The notes: generated by a model not told the origin, from the sequence alone. Positions 1 through 13,571 are shown, counted from the stretch's first letter. The stretch: DNA of 64,000 nucleotides from Myoxocephalus aenaeus (GCA_038501785.1 JBAMJR010000051.1:5262501-5326500); one strand, 5' to 3'. Translations and numbers: made by a program.

Positions 1-255
1 AACAACGAGGCTAGTCATCTGGGTAGGGGAATTGGCTTTGGCCAGCAACAATTCACAGCTACCTAAGCAGTTTTTCCCCCCCAGCATTAAATTAGAATAG
101 GTTAGCGTTGACCCAGTGTTGCTTTTAGCGTGTTAGCTTGTATCAGAGAGTGAGTCACAAGCTTTGCTGGGAGAAGCCACAGCACAAATTTAAACATTAG
201 AGCAGTCAACAAACCCTGGGCTATCTCCGTGGCCATATTTATTCATGTGGTTTGA

Positions 256-258
<3 letters not shown>

Positions 259-296
<38 letters not shown>

Positions 297-298
297 AC
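259..298. repeat. (CA)n microsatellite
   Basis: About 20 CA units with one GA interruption near the right end. Confidence 0.95.
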
Positions 299-1080
299 GC
301 ATAATAAAAGCACATACAGAGCTTGCACACAAACTAGAGCACAGATGAACAAGTGCAGCAGATTTCATGATGTAAACAAACTCTGTGAAAAGACCAAAAC
401 CAACAATGAATTGATCCTACGAACAAGTACAGTATTGCTCTGTGCCATGGAGCTCTGTTGTTGGGAAAAAACATTTAAAAAAAACACGTCATATCGACTA
501 GCAAGAGCACTGTAGCTTTTATTTTTTTCATTTGTGCATCAATCCGTGGCTGAAAATAGTCCCCTACTAACACTCTTTCCTTCTATTTGAGTCGCATTTG
601 CTAAAAACTACATGGCCAGCTGTTTTTAGAAATCATTAAGCCCGTTTTTAGAAATTAAACTTCATCATCGTCGCCATGAACTATAGACCTGTCAAAGAGT
701 GAAAAATGACTGCAAAACCTCCACCGTCACTTCTGAATAAAATCCAACACAAACAGAATGGAATAAACTAATCTTAAAGAAGCTTTTACACAGTGTGTGT
801 GTGTATCATGTTTCACTTTTTAATGAGCCACTGCAATTATACGTCACACCACAAAAAAAACTAATTAAATGATACGACTAAAAGTTTAGCAGTGTCGGTA
901 ACCGTGTTGGAATAATGGATGAACACTCCAACGTCAGACGTAAACATTGTTTTGGTCTCAGGATTTGTGACACGACGAAAATTATAGAATAACCACTTTC
1001 TTTTACTTTAAGACGAGTCAGTAATTCTTTCGTCTCTACTTTGTGAGGGCTGTTTACGAGGGGGGAGAAAACCTTATCGT

Positions 1081-1620
1081 CACTCTGCCTCCCCTTGCAT
1101 TTTCTCTCCATCCCTCTGCATCTCCAGCTCTTCTCTTTACCAGCTCTATCTTTCATGATAGCATTCTGCTTTGCAGCCTCCTCTCTTCCTCTTCTGAGTT
1201 GCCCCCATCTCGCTCTCTTTATCTTCTCTCTCAGTGCCTCCATCTTTCACTGTTTCTCTCCGCTTCTTCCGCTACCCATCTTTCTCTCCTTTCTTTAACC
1301 TTTCACGCTCTTCCTCCCTTCGTTCGCCCTTTTTTCACTCTCTTCCTCTCGCTGGTTTACGCAGACATCTCTCGCAGTGTGTCGTTGTTCTCTGTTTCAG
1401 TCTTTCCATCGTTCTCAGCGTCAACATCCTATAGCCTACCACACCTCCTCCCTCTTTCCCTCTTTCTCTTCTCCCTTCCTCCCTTTTCCATCTTCAGCTC
1501 ACATCACATCTGCAAGTCTAACACCAATTTTTCCTTTTCAGCATGCTTCCCTCACCCCTTTTACACTTCATTATTGGATCTGTTCTTTTTCATACCCTCT
1601 CCGCCCCTCTATCTCAATTT
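1081..1620 (+). repeat. Pyrimidine-rich tract
   Basis: About 540 bp in which C+T dominate the plus strand, with many CTCT and TTCC words. It generates a long Ser/Leu/Phe ORF that is not a gene. Confidence 0.7.
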
Positions 1621-2099
1621 CGGGATGACGCATGATTGCATATTTCTGTCTTATTCAAGCAGCAACATGCTCGGGCATAGACGCACACGCACCTTTTCCC
1701 TGTTAATGAATTCAGCGTGCATAATGTTATCGTCAAGGTTAACAGCTGAGGTGCTAATGGAGAGAGGATCTCGGGGTTATAGGCACTGTAGGAAAGACTG
1801 AGATGCTCGTATACTGATTCATGAGTATTAGTAAGTATTTGGGGTGGAAATGACATCATCGGATGACCTTCATCTATACATTATCAAGGAAAACATTGAA
1901 GGATAATTAATGATCCTCTAATCAAATGGTAATTATTGTCATGAATGTTTGGAACGGAAGGCAATCAGCTGGAGGGAATTGGATGCTGTTCTAGCCTCAG
2001 TCCTCCATCTTTGTCCCTTCGTTTATGTTCATTAATGTGAAGAGCCGCCATTGTTCCATGGATAATTCATTGACATGCATGGCAGCAGCTCCCATGCGC

Positions 2100-2101
<2 letters not shown>

Positions 2102-2177
<76 letters not shown>

Positions 2178-2223
2178 GTGTGTGTGCGTGTGTGTGTGTG
2201 TGTGTGTGTGCGTGTGTGTGTGT
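2102..2223. repeat. (TG)n microsatellite with CG interruptions
   Basis: About 60 units, broken by CG near the end. Confidence 0.95.
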
Positions 2224-2369
2224 TTGCCATGGTGGGCAAACAGATGCAAAAGAGGCATGACAAGAAAATAACCTTCCTCTCCCTCCCTCGTCTGTTGCGA
2301 TGACGAGACGCCTCTCTCTTTCTCGCCCCCTCTCTCTTTCTCGCCCCCTCTATTTTTATCATCTTTACA

Positions 2370-2387
2370 CCCCCCCCCCCCCCCCCC

Positions 2388-2422
<35 letters not shown>

Positions 2423-2424
2423 AT

Positions 2425-2460
<36 letters not shown>
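2370..2460. repeat. C18 homopolymer followed by (CT)n
   Basis: Eighteen consecutive C (2370-2387) and then interrupted (CT)n from 2392 to 2460. Confidence 0.95.
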
Positions 2461-2464
<4 letters not shown>

Positions 2465-3404
2465 GTCTCTCACTCTTTCGGCCTCTCTGTCCTTGGGTGT
2501 CTGCAGCCAGCTGTGTCTTCGGGCCATTAGTGCCCCCCCCCATCCATTTTCCCCATCACTGATTCCTCCAGCAGACTTCACCCCCTCCCCCATCTCGCTC
2601 GTCGTCCTCCTCTCTCTCCTCTCCTCCTCCTTCTTCCCTCGTACTCCTCAGTCCCCGTGACCACTGGGGCTTCATTGTCACAGCAACCGCTGATAATAGT
2701 CCCGTCCTCAGTCCGGCATTCCGTTACGCCACTGCACCAAAATCCGACGGCAGATGTTTGTGCCGACACATCTGTAAATATCTTCACTCAGAGACATATA
2801 TGAACACACACTGATTATAGAAAAGAAAAAAAAACACTCACATCCAATAAATAAAAACATCAGTAACCACATGTCTAATTTTCGTATCGCACATTGTGCC
2901 ATTGCAACATGCACACAACGCACACACGCCAACAAATCTACACAGTCAGCATCCTCCCCTTTCTGTTTATGTAAACATCTTGTTGTGCTGCGAGCCTCTT
3001 CCGCCTGCCGCCCGTTATGAAAAGTTATTGCGCTGCATAATGTAGTGTCATTTACTTCTCGACACACCAACCTCTAACCGACTCATCATAAGAAACCCGT
3101 GATTGATTGACTTTCCCCTGTGGCATGCTGACGCTAAGATATGTCTTCGGACATACAGCGGAGCAGGTTTGCCTTTGAGAAAGTGGGCCACGGGTATCGT
3201 GTCCCTGCACTATCTGTGCGGTAAGCAGAAGAGAGCTGCCCCTGTGATGCAGACCATCAGAACCGTGTTAGCTCGGATTCCTATTTCACCGACAGGAAAC
3301 TGTATAATGAGATCAAAAGGCAAGGCCTTAGTGCACTTAAAATATGTCTGTGAATGACCATGTTTACTAAGTGTAGTATGCAAACCCATCATAACAGCTT
3401 GCAA

Positions 3405-3480
3405 ATGTCACTGAGTGGAGGCATCTTCGTCTGGCCACCCCTCATATTTATCTTGTGACCTCCCAGGTTGAGAACCACTG
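3405..3480. mobile_element. hAT-type DNA transposon end (non-autonomous remnant)
   Basis: On the minus strand from 3480 the sequence starts CAGTGGTTCTCAACCTGGGA and continues with GTCACAAGATAAATATGAG-like sequence, a pattern I know from abundant hAT-derived MITEs of fishes and other vertebrates. The other end was not found. Confidence 0.55.
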
Positions 3481-4111
3481 GACTACAATCAGTACAGGCG
3501 ATAGGCTGGAATTAGGTGTGGGTAAAATGTTCTCATTTTAAATCAAGGTTTTGAGATATGTGATACGGTAGATTCTGCAAGAGTTCAAGTAGAGAAGATG
3601 TCACATTTTGGTATACTTCATCACATCGATTCAACATTGCAACGTTGCCCACAACGGCCTGATAGAACCAGAACTATTGAAGGTGCTACATTGGAAATTC
3701 AGAGCATTACGCAGATTGAGGTATTGTATTCACACAGCTCTCAACGTGGCAATGGCTGAGCCGCCAACTAGCCGCTAACAGGGCAAACAGCACAGTGTTG
3801 ACAGAGCTAACAGTGATAACCGAAGGGTGGGCGCTAATCTTTGCAAGGACGCCGTAGGTCTGGACGGCATTATCAGCAGCAACCGCCGTATGAGCACCTT
3901 TGTTAAAGGCAAATCTGTGTATTAACATTACAGCAAATTTATAGCATAGAACATCCAACCTGTGCTCCAATAGATGAGGCAGGCTAAAGTTTTTTGGGAA
4001 AGGACAACAATCCGTTTCTTCTAGTCTTTTTCCTTCCTTAAATGGCTTTGAGGTTGTCTGTCATTCATGTATGGCTTGATATTAAAGAAAATCTGTGTGC
4101 TTCTGCAGTGG

Positions 4112-4113
<2 letters not shown>

Positions 4114-4194
<81 letters not shown>

Positions 4195-4199
4195 TGTGT

Positions 4200-4269
<70 letters not shown>

Positions 4270-4323
4270 TGGAAGTGTTGTGGGGGCATGAATCCTGACA
4301 GCCTCAATGGCAAAATGACACTC

Positions 4324-4384
<61 letters not shown>
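4114..4384. repeat. Long (TG)n array and inverted (CA)n partner
   Basis: (TG)n at 4114-4268 and (CA)n at 4326-4384, separated by 57 bp, complementary when the strand folds. Confidence 0.95.
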
Positions 4385-4386
<2 letters not shown>

Positions 4387-4454
4387 TCTCGCACAACCCA
4401 TTTAGATCCCTTTTAAACCACTGGAGGACAATAAAAATGGGTCATCCAAAAAAA

Positions 4455-4471
4455 GGGGGGGCGGGGGGGGG
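4455..4471 (+). repeat. G-rich run
   Basis: Seven G, one C, nine G. Confidence 0.9.
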
Positions 4472-4582
4472 CACTTAAACACAGAGACATATACACAAAA
4501 TGATGGCCCATTGCATCATCTGCATCCCCCCTTCCTGTCAGCTAACACCCCATCTCCTTTCATCCCTTCTCCTTCTGCCCAG

Positions 4583-4640
4583 CCTTCCTTCCTTCCTTCC
4601 TTCTGCCCATCCTTCCTTCCTTCCTTCCTTCCTTCCTTCT
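4583..4640 (+). repeat. (TTCC)n microsatellite
   Basis: Two blocks of TTCC units separated by CTGCCCA; the spacer itself recurs three times nearby. Confidence 0.9.
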
Positions 4641-4887
4641 GCCCATCGATCCATCACCCCAGCTCTATCTCTCCCTCCACCCCTCCAACCACTCCATTGA
4701 TTGAGCCATTCAATTTCCGGCTGTAATTCAACTACCCTGTTGCACTTGAATATGTAAATGAGCCCACAGGGGTTGCCGGGGCTGTTGTTGTCATGGCAAC
4801 CTCTCATCAAACAGAGAAAGACACACACACAGGACACTCTCACACACAAAACGGCCTCCTTTGGCTTTAGGAAGGAGAGACAAGGTG

Positions 4888-4890
<3 letters not shown>

Positions 4891-4970
<80 letters not shown>
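4891..4970. repeat. (TG)n microsatellite
   Basis: About 38 units ending in GCGCGTGCACGTG. Confidence 0.95.
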
Positions 4971-5057
4971 TGCACGTGAGTGCTGTGCTCATGTGAAACA
5001 GAAATTTTGACAGTGGCATGAGAATTGGCCAGGGCTAAATGACCTCACTGTACCCTT

Positions 5058-5320
<263 letters not shown>

Positions 5321-6370
5321 ATGCATGTGCAGCCCTCTAATCGCACTGACAGGAGAGCAGCACTCTGTGTAGCTTCTGCCACCACGCATGCACAGTAACA
5401 CACAGGGAACATAAACACATGCAGAATTAATTTACTTTCGCACACCAGCGAACTCCCACCAAAACGAACAAACACTCACGCACTCACACACACATCCTGC
5501 TTCACTCAGAGCCAACGCTGTTGTGTGTCGTTAATGCACTCCTCTCCCTCTGTGCCACTGTCTGTCCCTGTATGTTGCTTTGGGGACATTTTTAGGTCAC
5601 AAGGATGTTGCAAAGATCTGTGTGTGCGTGCGTGCGTGCGTTTAGGGGAGCTAGAGAGTCTGTGTTTACTGCAATAGGCGATTGCATCTGTGTATGTGTT
5701 TATAGCATGCGTTTGTGGTTTCAGTCAGTCTTTCTGTGCATGCAGAATATGTTGGCCTTATATTTTTACGTTTTTTATTAATATGTATTCAGTAACAATC
5801 AACGTTAAAGTTCGCACACATCTGCCATTATCATTTTTTTTTTTTATGTAGGGTTGTGTGTAATTTCTTTGACCGAAAATAGACAATCCCCCAAACTATC
5901 ATTCTGTTTTAATGTTGCAAAACAGCACACACACTCTCAAGTGACAAAACCAAAACTGTTCAAACTCTTCATGGAGAAAAATAAAAAGTTTGCAGTGCCT
6001 CTACTTTCCTCAACATCGTGACGATAACGGCATCAAAGCGACTGTTTAAAATCAATGTAACACTTTCTCTCCATCTCCCTCAACAGATAAATTATGAACG
6101 CAACGCATTGAAGCGCAGGTGTTTATCTGAACAATAATACGTTATTTGATGATGTGGTTGGGGTTAAAGCATTCCGCTGGCAGCCGGGCTCCATCCCTCT
6201 CATGAACAATGACACTTCAATTTGGGTATGAATCAAGAAGGAAACCTTTTCTTTCCCCTGCAAGAAACAAATGTCTCACATAGTGGTTTTGTTTTAGCTC
6301 AATTTTGGGAGAAAGTGGAAGGCCTCCTGGGCATATCAGAGTGAGTGCATGTACGTGTATGTATGTACGT

Positions 6371-6376
6371 GTATGT

Positions 6377-6447
<71 letters not shown>

Positions 6448-6456
6448 TGTGTGTGC
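6371..6456. repeat. (TG)n microsatellite
   Basis: About 40 units preceded by GTATGTACGT repeats. Confidence 0.95.
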
Positions 6457-6814
6457 GCTCACTGCTAGGCAAATGAGCTTGTCAGTATGCGGCGCAGGCC
6501 TCTCTCTGGTGGCAGGCAGATGACAGTGCAGTGATTGGGCTGATTTCACCGAGGACGTGAGGGGAAATCTGAAGGCTGCCTCGGGGCTCAGGTGCTTATC
6601 GCCTCCCCACACACTCACGCGCACAGATCTGGATACGTGTACGTACACACACAGACATATACTATACTTCTAACTGTTGCACCTCAAACAAACACAAATG
6701 CACGGACAGCATGCATACATGCACGCTCCAGCGTCTCCTCCACTTTATTACAAGGTTAATTATCAACAGTCTCTCGTGAGGCATGTTGTTTGCCTGGACA
6801 CCCAATGCCAGTCG

Positions 6815-6862
<48 letters not shown>
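6815..6862. repeat. (TG)n microsatellite
   Basis: About 23 units with one CG interruption. Confidence 0.95.
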
Positions 6863-6864
<2 letters not shown>

Positions 6865-7572
6865 CGTGACCAATTATTAGCAGGGCAGGTGGGTTAGGGG
6901 AAATTATAGTTTGTCTCAAAGTCTGCATGCACTTCCTAAGACAATCATTGACAATGAATCACAGCATAAGTGGCAGTTAGTACATCACACAAACACAAGA
7001 TTTTAGGAATTTGTCACAATAACGGTTGATATTATTACCGTTTCAAATCTCTCATTGGAGAATTTTTTCTCAAATTCTGCTCCAGCCATTGTGGCGCCTT
7101 GAACATGGTGCCGCTCGCTCATGCGCGATGTTTTGGAAGGTATGTTTGTTTTATGTCTTCAGTGTGGTCATAACATATCCTCCTGACATTTCTCTTTTTA
7201 ATGTCAGCCCATCTAAGGAAATCCCCAATGTTGCAAGTTTGAAACTTGAATCTTGAATCCTAAAATTAAAAGGTATATGCATACTCATCAAGCATCCGTG
7301 AGGTTAAAATAGGGCCGCTATGAGTTGTTCTGGCTTTATAGTTCCTGTGATACATGTTTTCAGAAAGGTTGTTCAACAAGGAAGACAAATTATGTTATTT
7401 CATCTAATCCAACATTCAGATAATACTTTAGGCTGAACATTACTTATTTACACAAAGAGTTTTTTTTCCAAACTGCACTCTTTAGTCCAGTGGAATTTAG
7501 TTTACTAACTAATTTACAGCTTTGAGCTAGCAGAGGAAATTAACTTTTAAGTTTGAAAACACCACTGGGACT

Positions 7573-7625
7573 CAGTGGCGGGCCGTGCATTTCCTACCTA
7601 GGCCTGCTGTCTGGTATCGTATACA
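7573..7625. mobile_element. Possible DNA transposon terminal fragment
   Basis: CAGTGGCGGGCCGTGCATTT followed by CCTACCTAGGCC resembles ends of dispersed fish DNA transposons I have seen, but I cannot name the family and saw no second terminus. Confidence 0.3.
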
Positions 7626-8313
7626 TAAATACGCGCATGACGGGATGCTGTTCGGCGCGCACCCCTATCACATTGTGTCCTCCTCCGGTGTCGGCTGATG
7701 ACTGCGGTTGATTTTCATCCTGCTCCAGACGCCATACAGCACTTGTAATCGCATGCCAGACCAACGCAGCGATGCAGTTTCACTTCGGTTCACGACACTG
7801 CAGCAATTTAAAATAAATTACCTTTGATGGTTCACAATAGATTGAAATGGGGACTGTGAAAGCAGCTAGAAGAAAAAAAAGGATTGACAAATGACAAAAG
7901 ATAAATGGAGGGTTAAGAGACTGTGAAAAGTCTTTGGTATCGCTCCATTTGGTAAAAAGGGACTCAATAGCTGCTGTCGGATAGAAAGAGAGTTAGACGG
8001 CCTGCCTGTTTTCCGTCTGTCTGCCTGCCTGTCCTCTGTCTCCTTGTCCATCTTGCTGTCAGTTTATCTCTGTCTGTTTGTCTGTCTTTCTCCAATGGCA
8101 CACATCTGTCTGCAGCAGGAAAGACTGTAAATTAAACATCTAAGATTATCTCTCTCCCTCTGTCCTTGGCTCTTATATCCCCTTGCTCTGTTCCTTTCAC
8201 CCTCCTCCCCTGTCTTGTGCGCTCACTCAGCCCTCCCTGGCTCACCCCCGACTGTATTTCTTCTTCCTCCTTTCATCTCCGTCCTTCCCCTCTTTTCTCA
8301 CTGGGCAAGATAG

Positions 8314-8357
8314 AAAGAGAGAGAGAGAGGAGAGAGAGAGAAAGAGAGAGAGAGAGA
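8314..8357. repeat. (GA)n microsatellite
   Basis: Interrupted GA units next to a pyrimidine-rich stretch. Confidence 0.9.
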
Positions 8358-8614
8358 TGGTGTGAGGAGGCGGAGGACTGGGGGGGATGGAGATCATAGA
8401 GGAGATGAGGCCGTGTGGTGCGAACGGATAGACAGATGCATTGATAAGGGCTGCCGACTCCACAGCACGCTCGCTGCATATCCAATCTCTCTCCTTCCGT
8501 CTCTCTCCCTCCGTCTCTCATCTCTCTTTCTCATTTCAGGACTAATGCTCCTGTAGCCTTCAAATGTCAATCCAGTATGGCAACCTATTAGATGGTTAGC
8601 CAGAGTGTCTGACA

Positions 8615-8616
<2 letters not shown>

Positions 8617-8678
<62 letters not shown>

Positions 8679-8680
8679 TC
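8617..8680. repeat. (CT)n microsatellite
   Basis: About 28 uninterrupted units, then CCCTCTC. Confidence 0.95.
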
Positions 8681-9238
8681 ACACCTTCTTGCACACATTC
8701 AGGACAGAATGATTGTCTGAGGCTTTTTGCCGTCATTCAGAACAGTGAGAGGAACAGCAGGAGCCTTGCAGCAAAGGACTCTCTCACATCTCCTTTTAGA
8801 GAACGCCACTCCACCTTGTAACCGACTACATTTACTCAAGCAGGCTACTGTAACGCTTTATTGCTGCCATCAATATTTAATTATCAACATGACTACTTGT
8901 GTGATGTGTGAAAGGGGTTGCTCGTTATGAGGAATCCGAAGAAATACATCATCTGACTGTGCAGTTTCCCTCGGCTCTCTGAAATCTAAAGCACTTTAAA
9001 GCAATTTTCTCCAGCTCATTCTTTTGGTTTTGCAGGCCGCAACTTTACTGTTTTCGTTCACTCTCACAGCGTTCAGCGACCAACGCTCTAAAAACCAACT
9101 GCACACTACCTGCTGGACACCAAACGGCAGAGAGACATAGTTAGTGACTAGCTGGTGAGCATTTAGCTGTTAAAGAGACCAAAAACAGAGCAAAAAGAGA
9201 GTGAATATTGGAACAGAAACACATCAAATGTACACACT

Positions 9239-9297
9239 TATTGTAAGTCGCTTTGGATAAAAGAGTCAGCTAAATGAAATGTAATGTAATGTAAATG
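9239..9297 (+). mobile_element. Teleost SINE tail-like fragment
   Basis: TTGTAAGTCGCTTTGGATAA followed by AAGAGTCAGCTAAATGAAAT and (GTAAT)n is a very common dispersed fish sequence, taken as the 3' tail of tRNA-derived SINEs. No tRNA-like head is visible just upstream. Confidence 0.55.
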
Positions 9298-9914
9298 AAT
9301 GCTAATGGTGCTCCATATCTGCTGGATGTTTAAATTAACAACAGTCTACTCACAAGGTATTTCATTGTATTAACTTCAACAGGAATCCAATGATATCTAA
9401 TAAAATGGCACTGACAGGCCATTCCACACGCATATTGAGTATACGTTATATACCCCCATATATATAAATACATGCATATGAATAAACAGAGAGAAACAGA
9501 GAGAACGGAATGAAACAGAGGATTAGGGGCTTAGTTAGCTTGCATGAAATCCTCTTTTCCTCTTGCACCCTACAAAGGGAAGACGACAATTGTCCACATT
9601 ATACAAAAAGAGGAAGAGAGGGAGGCATGGGGGGAAGGGGGAGAGATGGAGGAGGATGGCAAAAAAAACACACTGAATCCACCGTGTTTTTTTTATGTTT
9701 CCCCCGTGCTGCTCTGCATGGCTGCCGCCCCACCTATGACATCACATTTATCAACACAGGAAGCTGTTTTTTTCTTCTTTCCTTGTTTGGCAAAAGAGGG
9801 AGGGAGGGAGAGAAAAGTGACATTGGCCTTGAAACCTGCTATTGTCTTGCCTCCAGGACAGCCAGCCAACCAGGCAGCTCAGTCAGCGAGAAAGAAAGAG
9901 TGAGAGCGAGGGGG

Positions 9915-9916
<2 letters not shown>

Positions 9917-9971
<55 letters not shown>
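9917..9971. repeat. (GA)n microsatellite
   Basis: About 27 units, following a G-rich run. Confidence 0.95.
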
Positions 9972-9977
<6 letters not shown>

Positions 9978-10073
9978 AGAGACGGTTGCCATGGTTACTT
10001 CCCGGGAGATGCGAGCACACTTGTTTATCTGTTGGCCGAGGGAGCGTGCGCGGCGGGCCCTCTCGCTGAGCAG

Positions 10074-10074
<1 letters not shown>

Positions 10075-10136
<62 letters not shown>

Positions 10137-10185
10137 TGTCTGTGTCTGTGTGTGTCTGTGTGTTCATCAGTGTGTGTGTGTGTCT

Positions 10186-10217
<32 letters not shown>

Positions 10218-10241
10218 TCATCAGTGTGTGTGTGTGTGCGT
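10075..10241. repeat. Compound (TG)n/(TGTC)n array with an internal duplication
   Basis: TG units with TGTC variants; the phrase GTGTTCATCAGTGTG occurs twice about 55 bp apart, showing duplication of a larger block. Confidence 0.95.
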
Positions 10242-10380
10242 GACTAACACCAGGACTCATAAACTGAACCTTCCACGCCTTTCTTTGTAAACAAATCTGT
10301 ACGCACACACAAACACACACCTGACTCCAGCTTACCTACTCGGTATTATTGAGCCAACAGGAGTGGACTGGTGCAAGCTA

Positions 10381-10880
10381 AATGGCCTGGTGTGAGATGA
10401 GCACCAGAAGAAGAGTAGAGAGACAAAAAGAGAATTAAAAAGGGGAATAGATAGAAACAGACAAAAGAGAGAGAGAGAGAGAAATAACATGCTGTGTGAT
10501 GACAGAGAGGGGGGGAAGGAAATGAGAACAGAATGAGAAAAAGTTGGACAAAAACAAGGCAGCGAGAATGAGATGTGACACAGAAGATGTGGTGGAGAAA
10601 AGACGGAGAGGAAATTAAATGGGTGGGGGGAAAAAAACGTGTAAGCGAGAAATAGAAAGAGGCAGAAGCTCAGATAAAGGGCAAAGCAGAAGGAAAAAGA
10701 GAAAATGACAGCATTGTAAAGAAATAGAAGCGCGCGAGAGAAAATGAGACGGAAATAAGAAGGAATAACTATAGCGAGAGAAGCAAAAAGAAAGTAGACG
10801 GAAACCACAAGACACCGAGAAGATGATAAAAAAAAGAAGGAAATATCTGAAAAGGAGAGAGGGGAATGTGATGTGATGAG
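10381..10880 (+). repeat. Purine-rich tract
   Basis: About 500 bp in which A+G dominate the plus strand. The antisense Phe/Ser/Leu ORF at 10332-10967 is a by-product. Confidence 0.7.
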
Positions 10881-11040
10881 ATGACTGATGTGAAGAGATG
10901 CGAAGCGACGAGTGCAAGCCCAGGCGTGCTGCCACGTTAGCAGCCCCGGTCCTATAAAGCAAGACACTGCAGGCTCTGGAGTATGTCAAATGCCACAGAC
11001 ACAAAGTCACAAGGCTGCACCGCCGCTGCTCCCGCACGCG

Positions 11041-11086
11041 CACGCGTCATCACACGTCATCACACGTCATCACACGTCATCACACG
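11041..11086 (+). repeat. 10-bp tandem repeat (CACACGTCAT) with CRE half-sites
   Basis: Four near-perfect units CAC(A/G)CGTCAT at an exact 10-bp period, three of which contain ACGTCA. Confidence 0.85.
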
Positions 11087-11192
11087 CAGACGCACAAAGG
11101 CACAGAGACTGCTTACATGTTTATGAAATTGCAGCGCATGGGATTGATTTTGCTTCTTTTTTTAATAAACTTTTTTACTCACAAGATGAGGT

Positions 11193-11328
11193 TATGGAAG
11201 TCCATTTCTGGAAGTAAAGGAAAACAATTATGAGATAAAAAGTCGAAATGAATACGTCATTTTGACGTTCTATCTCATAATTTCATAATTTCCATTTTTT
11301 CTTTTACTGGCGGAAATGGGCTTCCATA
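11193..11328. mobile_element. Foldback MITE, 136 bp, with TA flanks
   Basis: The left arm TATGGAAGTCCATTTCTGGA and right arm TTACTGGCGGAAATGGGCTT followed by CCATA are imperfect inverted repeats. Inner parts also pair (TTATGAGATA with TATCTCATAA). The whole can fold into one hairpin. Ends TA|TGGAAG and CTTCCA|TA suggest TA target duplication, as in Tc1/mariner-type MITEs. Confidence 0.7.
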
Positions 11329-12461
11329 TTAGGTCGCACATAATTAAATAAAAAAAATGCACACAGAACGGGGCCCCTCACATCCAGTATTGGTTCCCAT
11401 GGGCTCTGTGCACCAGCGGCGTCGTCTCCAGGCTCATACGGTGAGGAGAACGCACACAAGGCGGTGTTGAGCTCGCCCATTACCCGAGACGGATAGACCT
11501 CTAAGGCTCACGCTGTCAGCTTCATTTGCAGAGACAACTTGTGTAGGTGTGTGCCTCTGTGTGCGCGTGTCCCTATTTCTTTCCTACGCGAGGTGAGCGC
11601 CACTAAAATAACAAGCTGGGCCTTTCCCTTAGGACAGCAGACAACCATACTACAAGCTGCCCGATCCTGGGCCGCCCCAGTTCACTGCTCAATCCATCTC
11701 CCTCTTTCTCCTTCTGTCTCTCTCACTTTCACTTCATGTCTTTATCTCGCTCACTCTCCATGAATCACACACATAGGCAGCCTAATAAGCAAGGTTTCTT
11801 TTCGCGACTTTTGCCAAGCTTGTTCTACTGAAATGATCAAACATACAGATATGCAGAATATCTGAGACACACACACACACACACACACACGACATACCAC
11901 CTCCAGCTAAGCTTAATGAGCTCTCCTCCGGCTAACTGGCCTGCAAATGGCAGCGGTCAGCATCCCAAAGCCCATCTATCCAACAAGCTCTAATTTTGAT
12001 CAGCCTCTGCACTTTAGGAACAGATCCCTCAGCTCCGTCTCACTAGCTGTGCAGGGGAGGCTGCGAGAGACGAGGCCTCGTTCCCTCAATTAATAGCTTC
12101 CTGTGTGTATGAAACAACGCTGAAATACACGCAGTGCCAAAATTGGAAAGAGTGAATAAATGAAAGCGGCAAATGGTTTTAAGGACTTAGCAGTGTCTAA
12201 TGTGTCACTAAAATGGCTTTTATTGCATATATAAATAAGAATTGTAAGCACATTTGTGGTGATATTGCTCAGAAGATGGAGAGAAGAATGCAGTCGGGAC
12301 AAAATCTCATTATACCCGGGATGAATGCGTGTCTGCATCAGTGTGATTGTTGGAGACAACGACCGCATGAATTCTTCATGTGCTTATCTGGCTTGACCCG
12401 TATGTTTCTGGATCCAGGAATGTATGTGCATGCCTGGATTTGAAGGCGTATTTGCTTATAA

Positions 12462-12590
<129 letters not shown>

Positions 12591-12689
12591 CTTGCACGCG
12601 CGTATGTGCGTGCGCATTTTCCTCTTAGTAGGTGAAGATACGAGCCAGGCCTGCAGGCATCTGGGCTGTATGGAAATTAGGAGAAACAC

Positions 12690-13450
12690 CGCTGAGAAGC
12701 AGGTGATGGAGGAGACAGGGGGAGGAGAGGAAAGAGAGAAGGGAAGGACGGAAGGAAGGAAGAAGAGGAGAGCAGTGGAAGGGAGTTAGATAATGAGGTT
12801 TCTGATGAGAAGGATGGAGAGCCCTGAATAGAGACGTCCCAGAGATGGAAGAGTGGTAAAAAAAAAAAAGGAGGAAGACAGAGTGGTGGAGAGGGGATAC
12901 GAATGGGTGGGAAAATGGGAAACAGCTGCCACTAGTGGCGGCTGTGGAAATAAATAATGGATGTAGAGGAGGAGGAAGATGAAAGGAGCATAGCAAAGTG
13001 AACAACAGAGAGAAAAAGGTTTATTCTGAGGTGAAGGCAAAAATGGTGAGTAAGTAAAATAACAAAAAGGCTGTGAGGAAATGTGTTTCAATAAGATGAA
13101 TGGACCACGGGAGACGTGGTCAGGGATGTGAGATATTAGAGGAGGAGGGCAGGTGGAGCTTCAACTATTAAAAAGATGTGAGGATGAGAGGGCTGGGCAG
13201 AGTGGTCACAGGCATTAAATGAGAGGAAAGAAGAAGAAGAAAACTGCACGCTGGGGAGACAGAGCTAAAGATGGAGCAATTTAGACAAAACAGAGGAAAA
13301 GAGAGATGGGAGAAGAGCGTGAGCAGAGAGATCAAAAAAACTGAAAAGGGGATGAGAAGGGAGGAGGAGGGAGGAGGAGGGGGAGGCCAACCGACTGATA
13401 CAGAGAGAGCAGAGACGGAGACGGTTGGGAGGAAGAGGAGGGTGACGCTG
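12690..13450 (+). repeat. Purine-rich tract
   Basis: About 760 bp of A/G-rich plus strand with GGAGGA and GAGA words. Confidence 0.65.
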
Positions 13451-13571
13451 GCAGTGGCAGGACATGGGTGCAGGCGTGGAGACTGTGGCATGCAGCTCAA
13501 GTTGGCATGGACTCTATCACTCACTCTCAGGCCTGGGCACGGGGCCCTCGGTGGCAGAAACACACTCTCAG

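Noticed and set aside
1043..1801. 252-codon Ser/Leu/Phe-rich ORF
   Set aside because: It follows a pyrimidine-rich tract, which lacks stop codons by composition. No domain or splice context.
11041..11086. CRISPR-like array
   Set aside because: Units are 10 bp without spacers, and the DNA is from a vertebrate.
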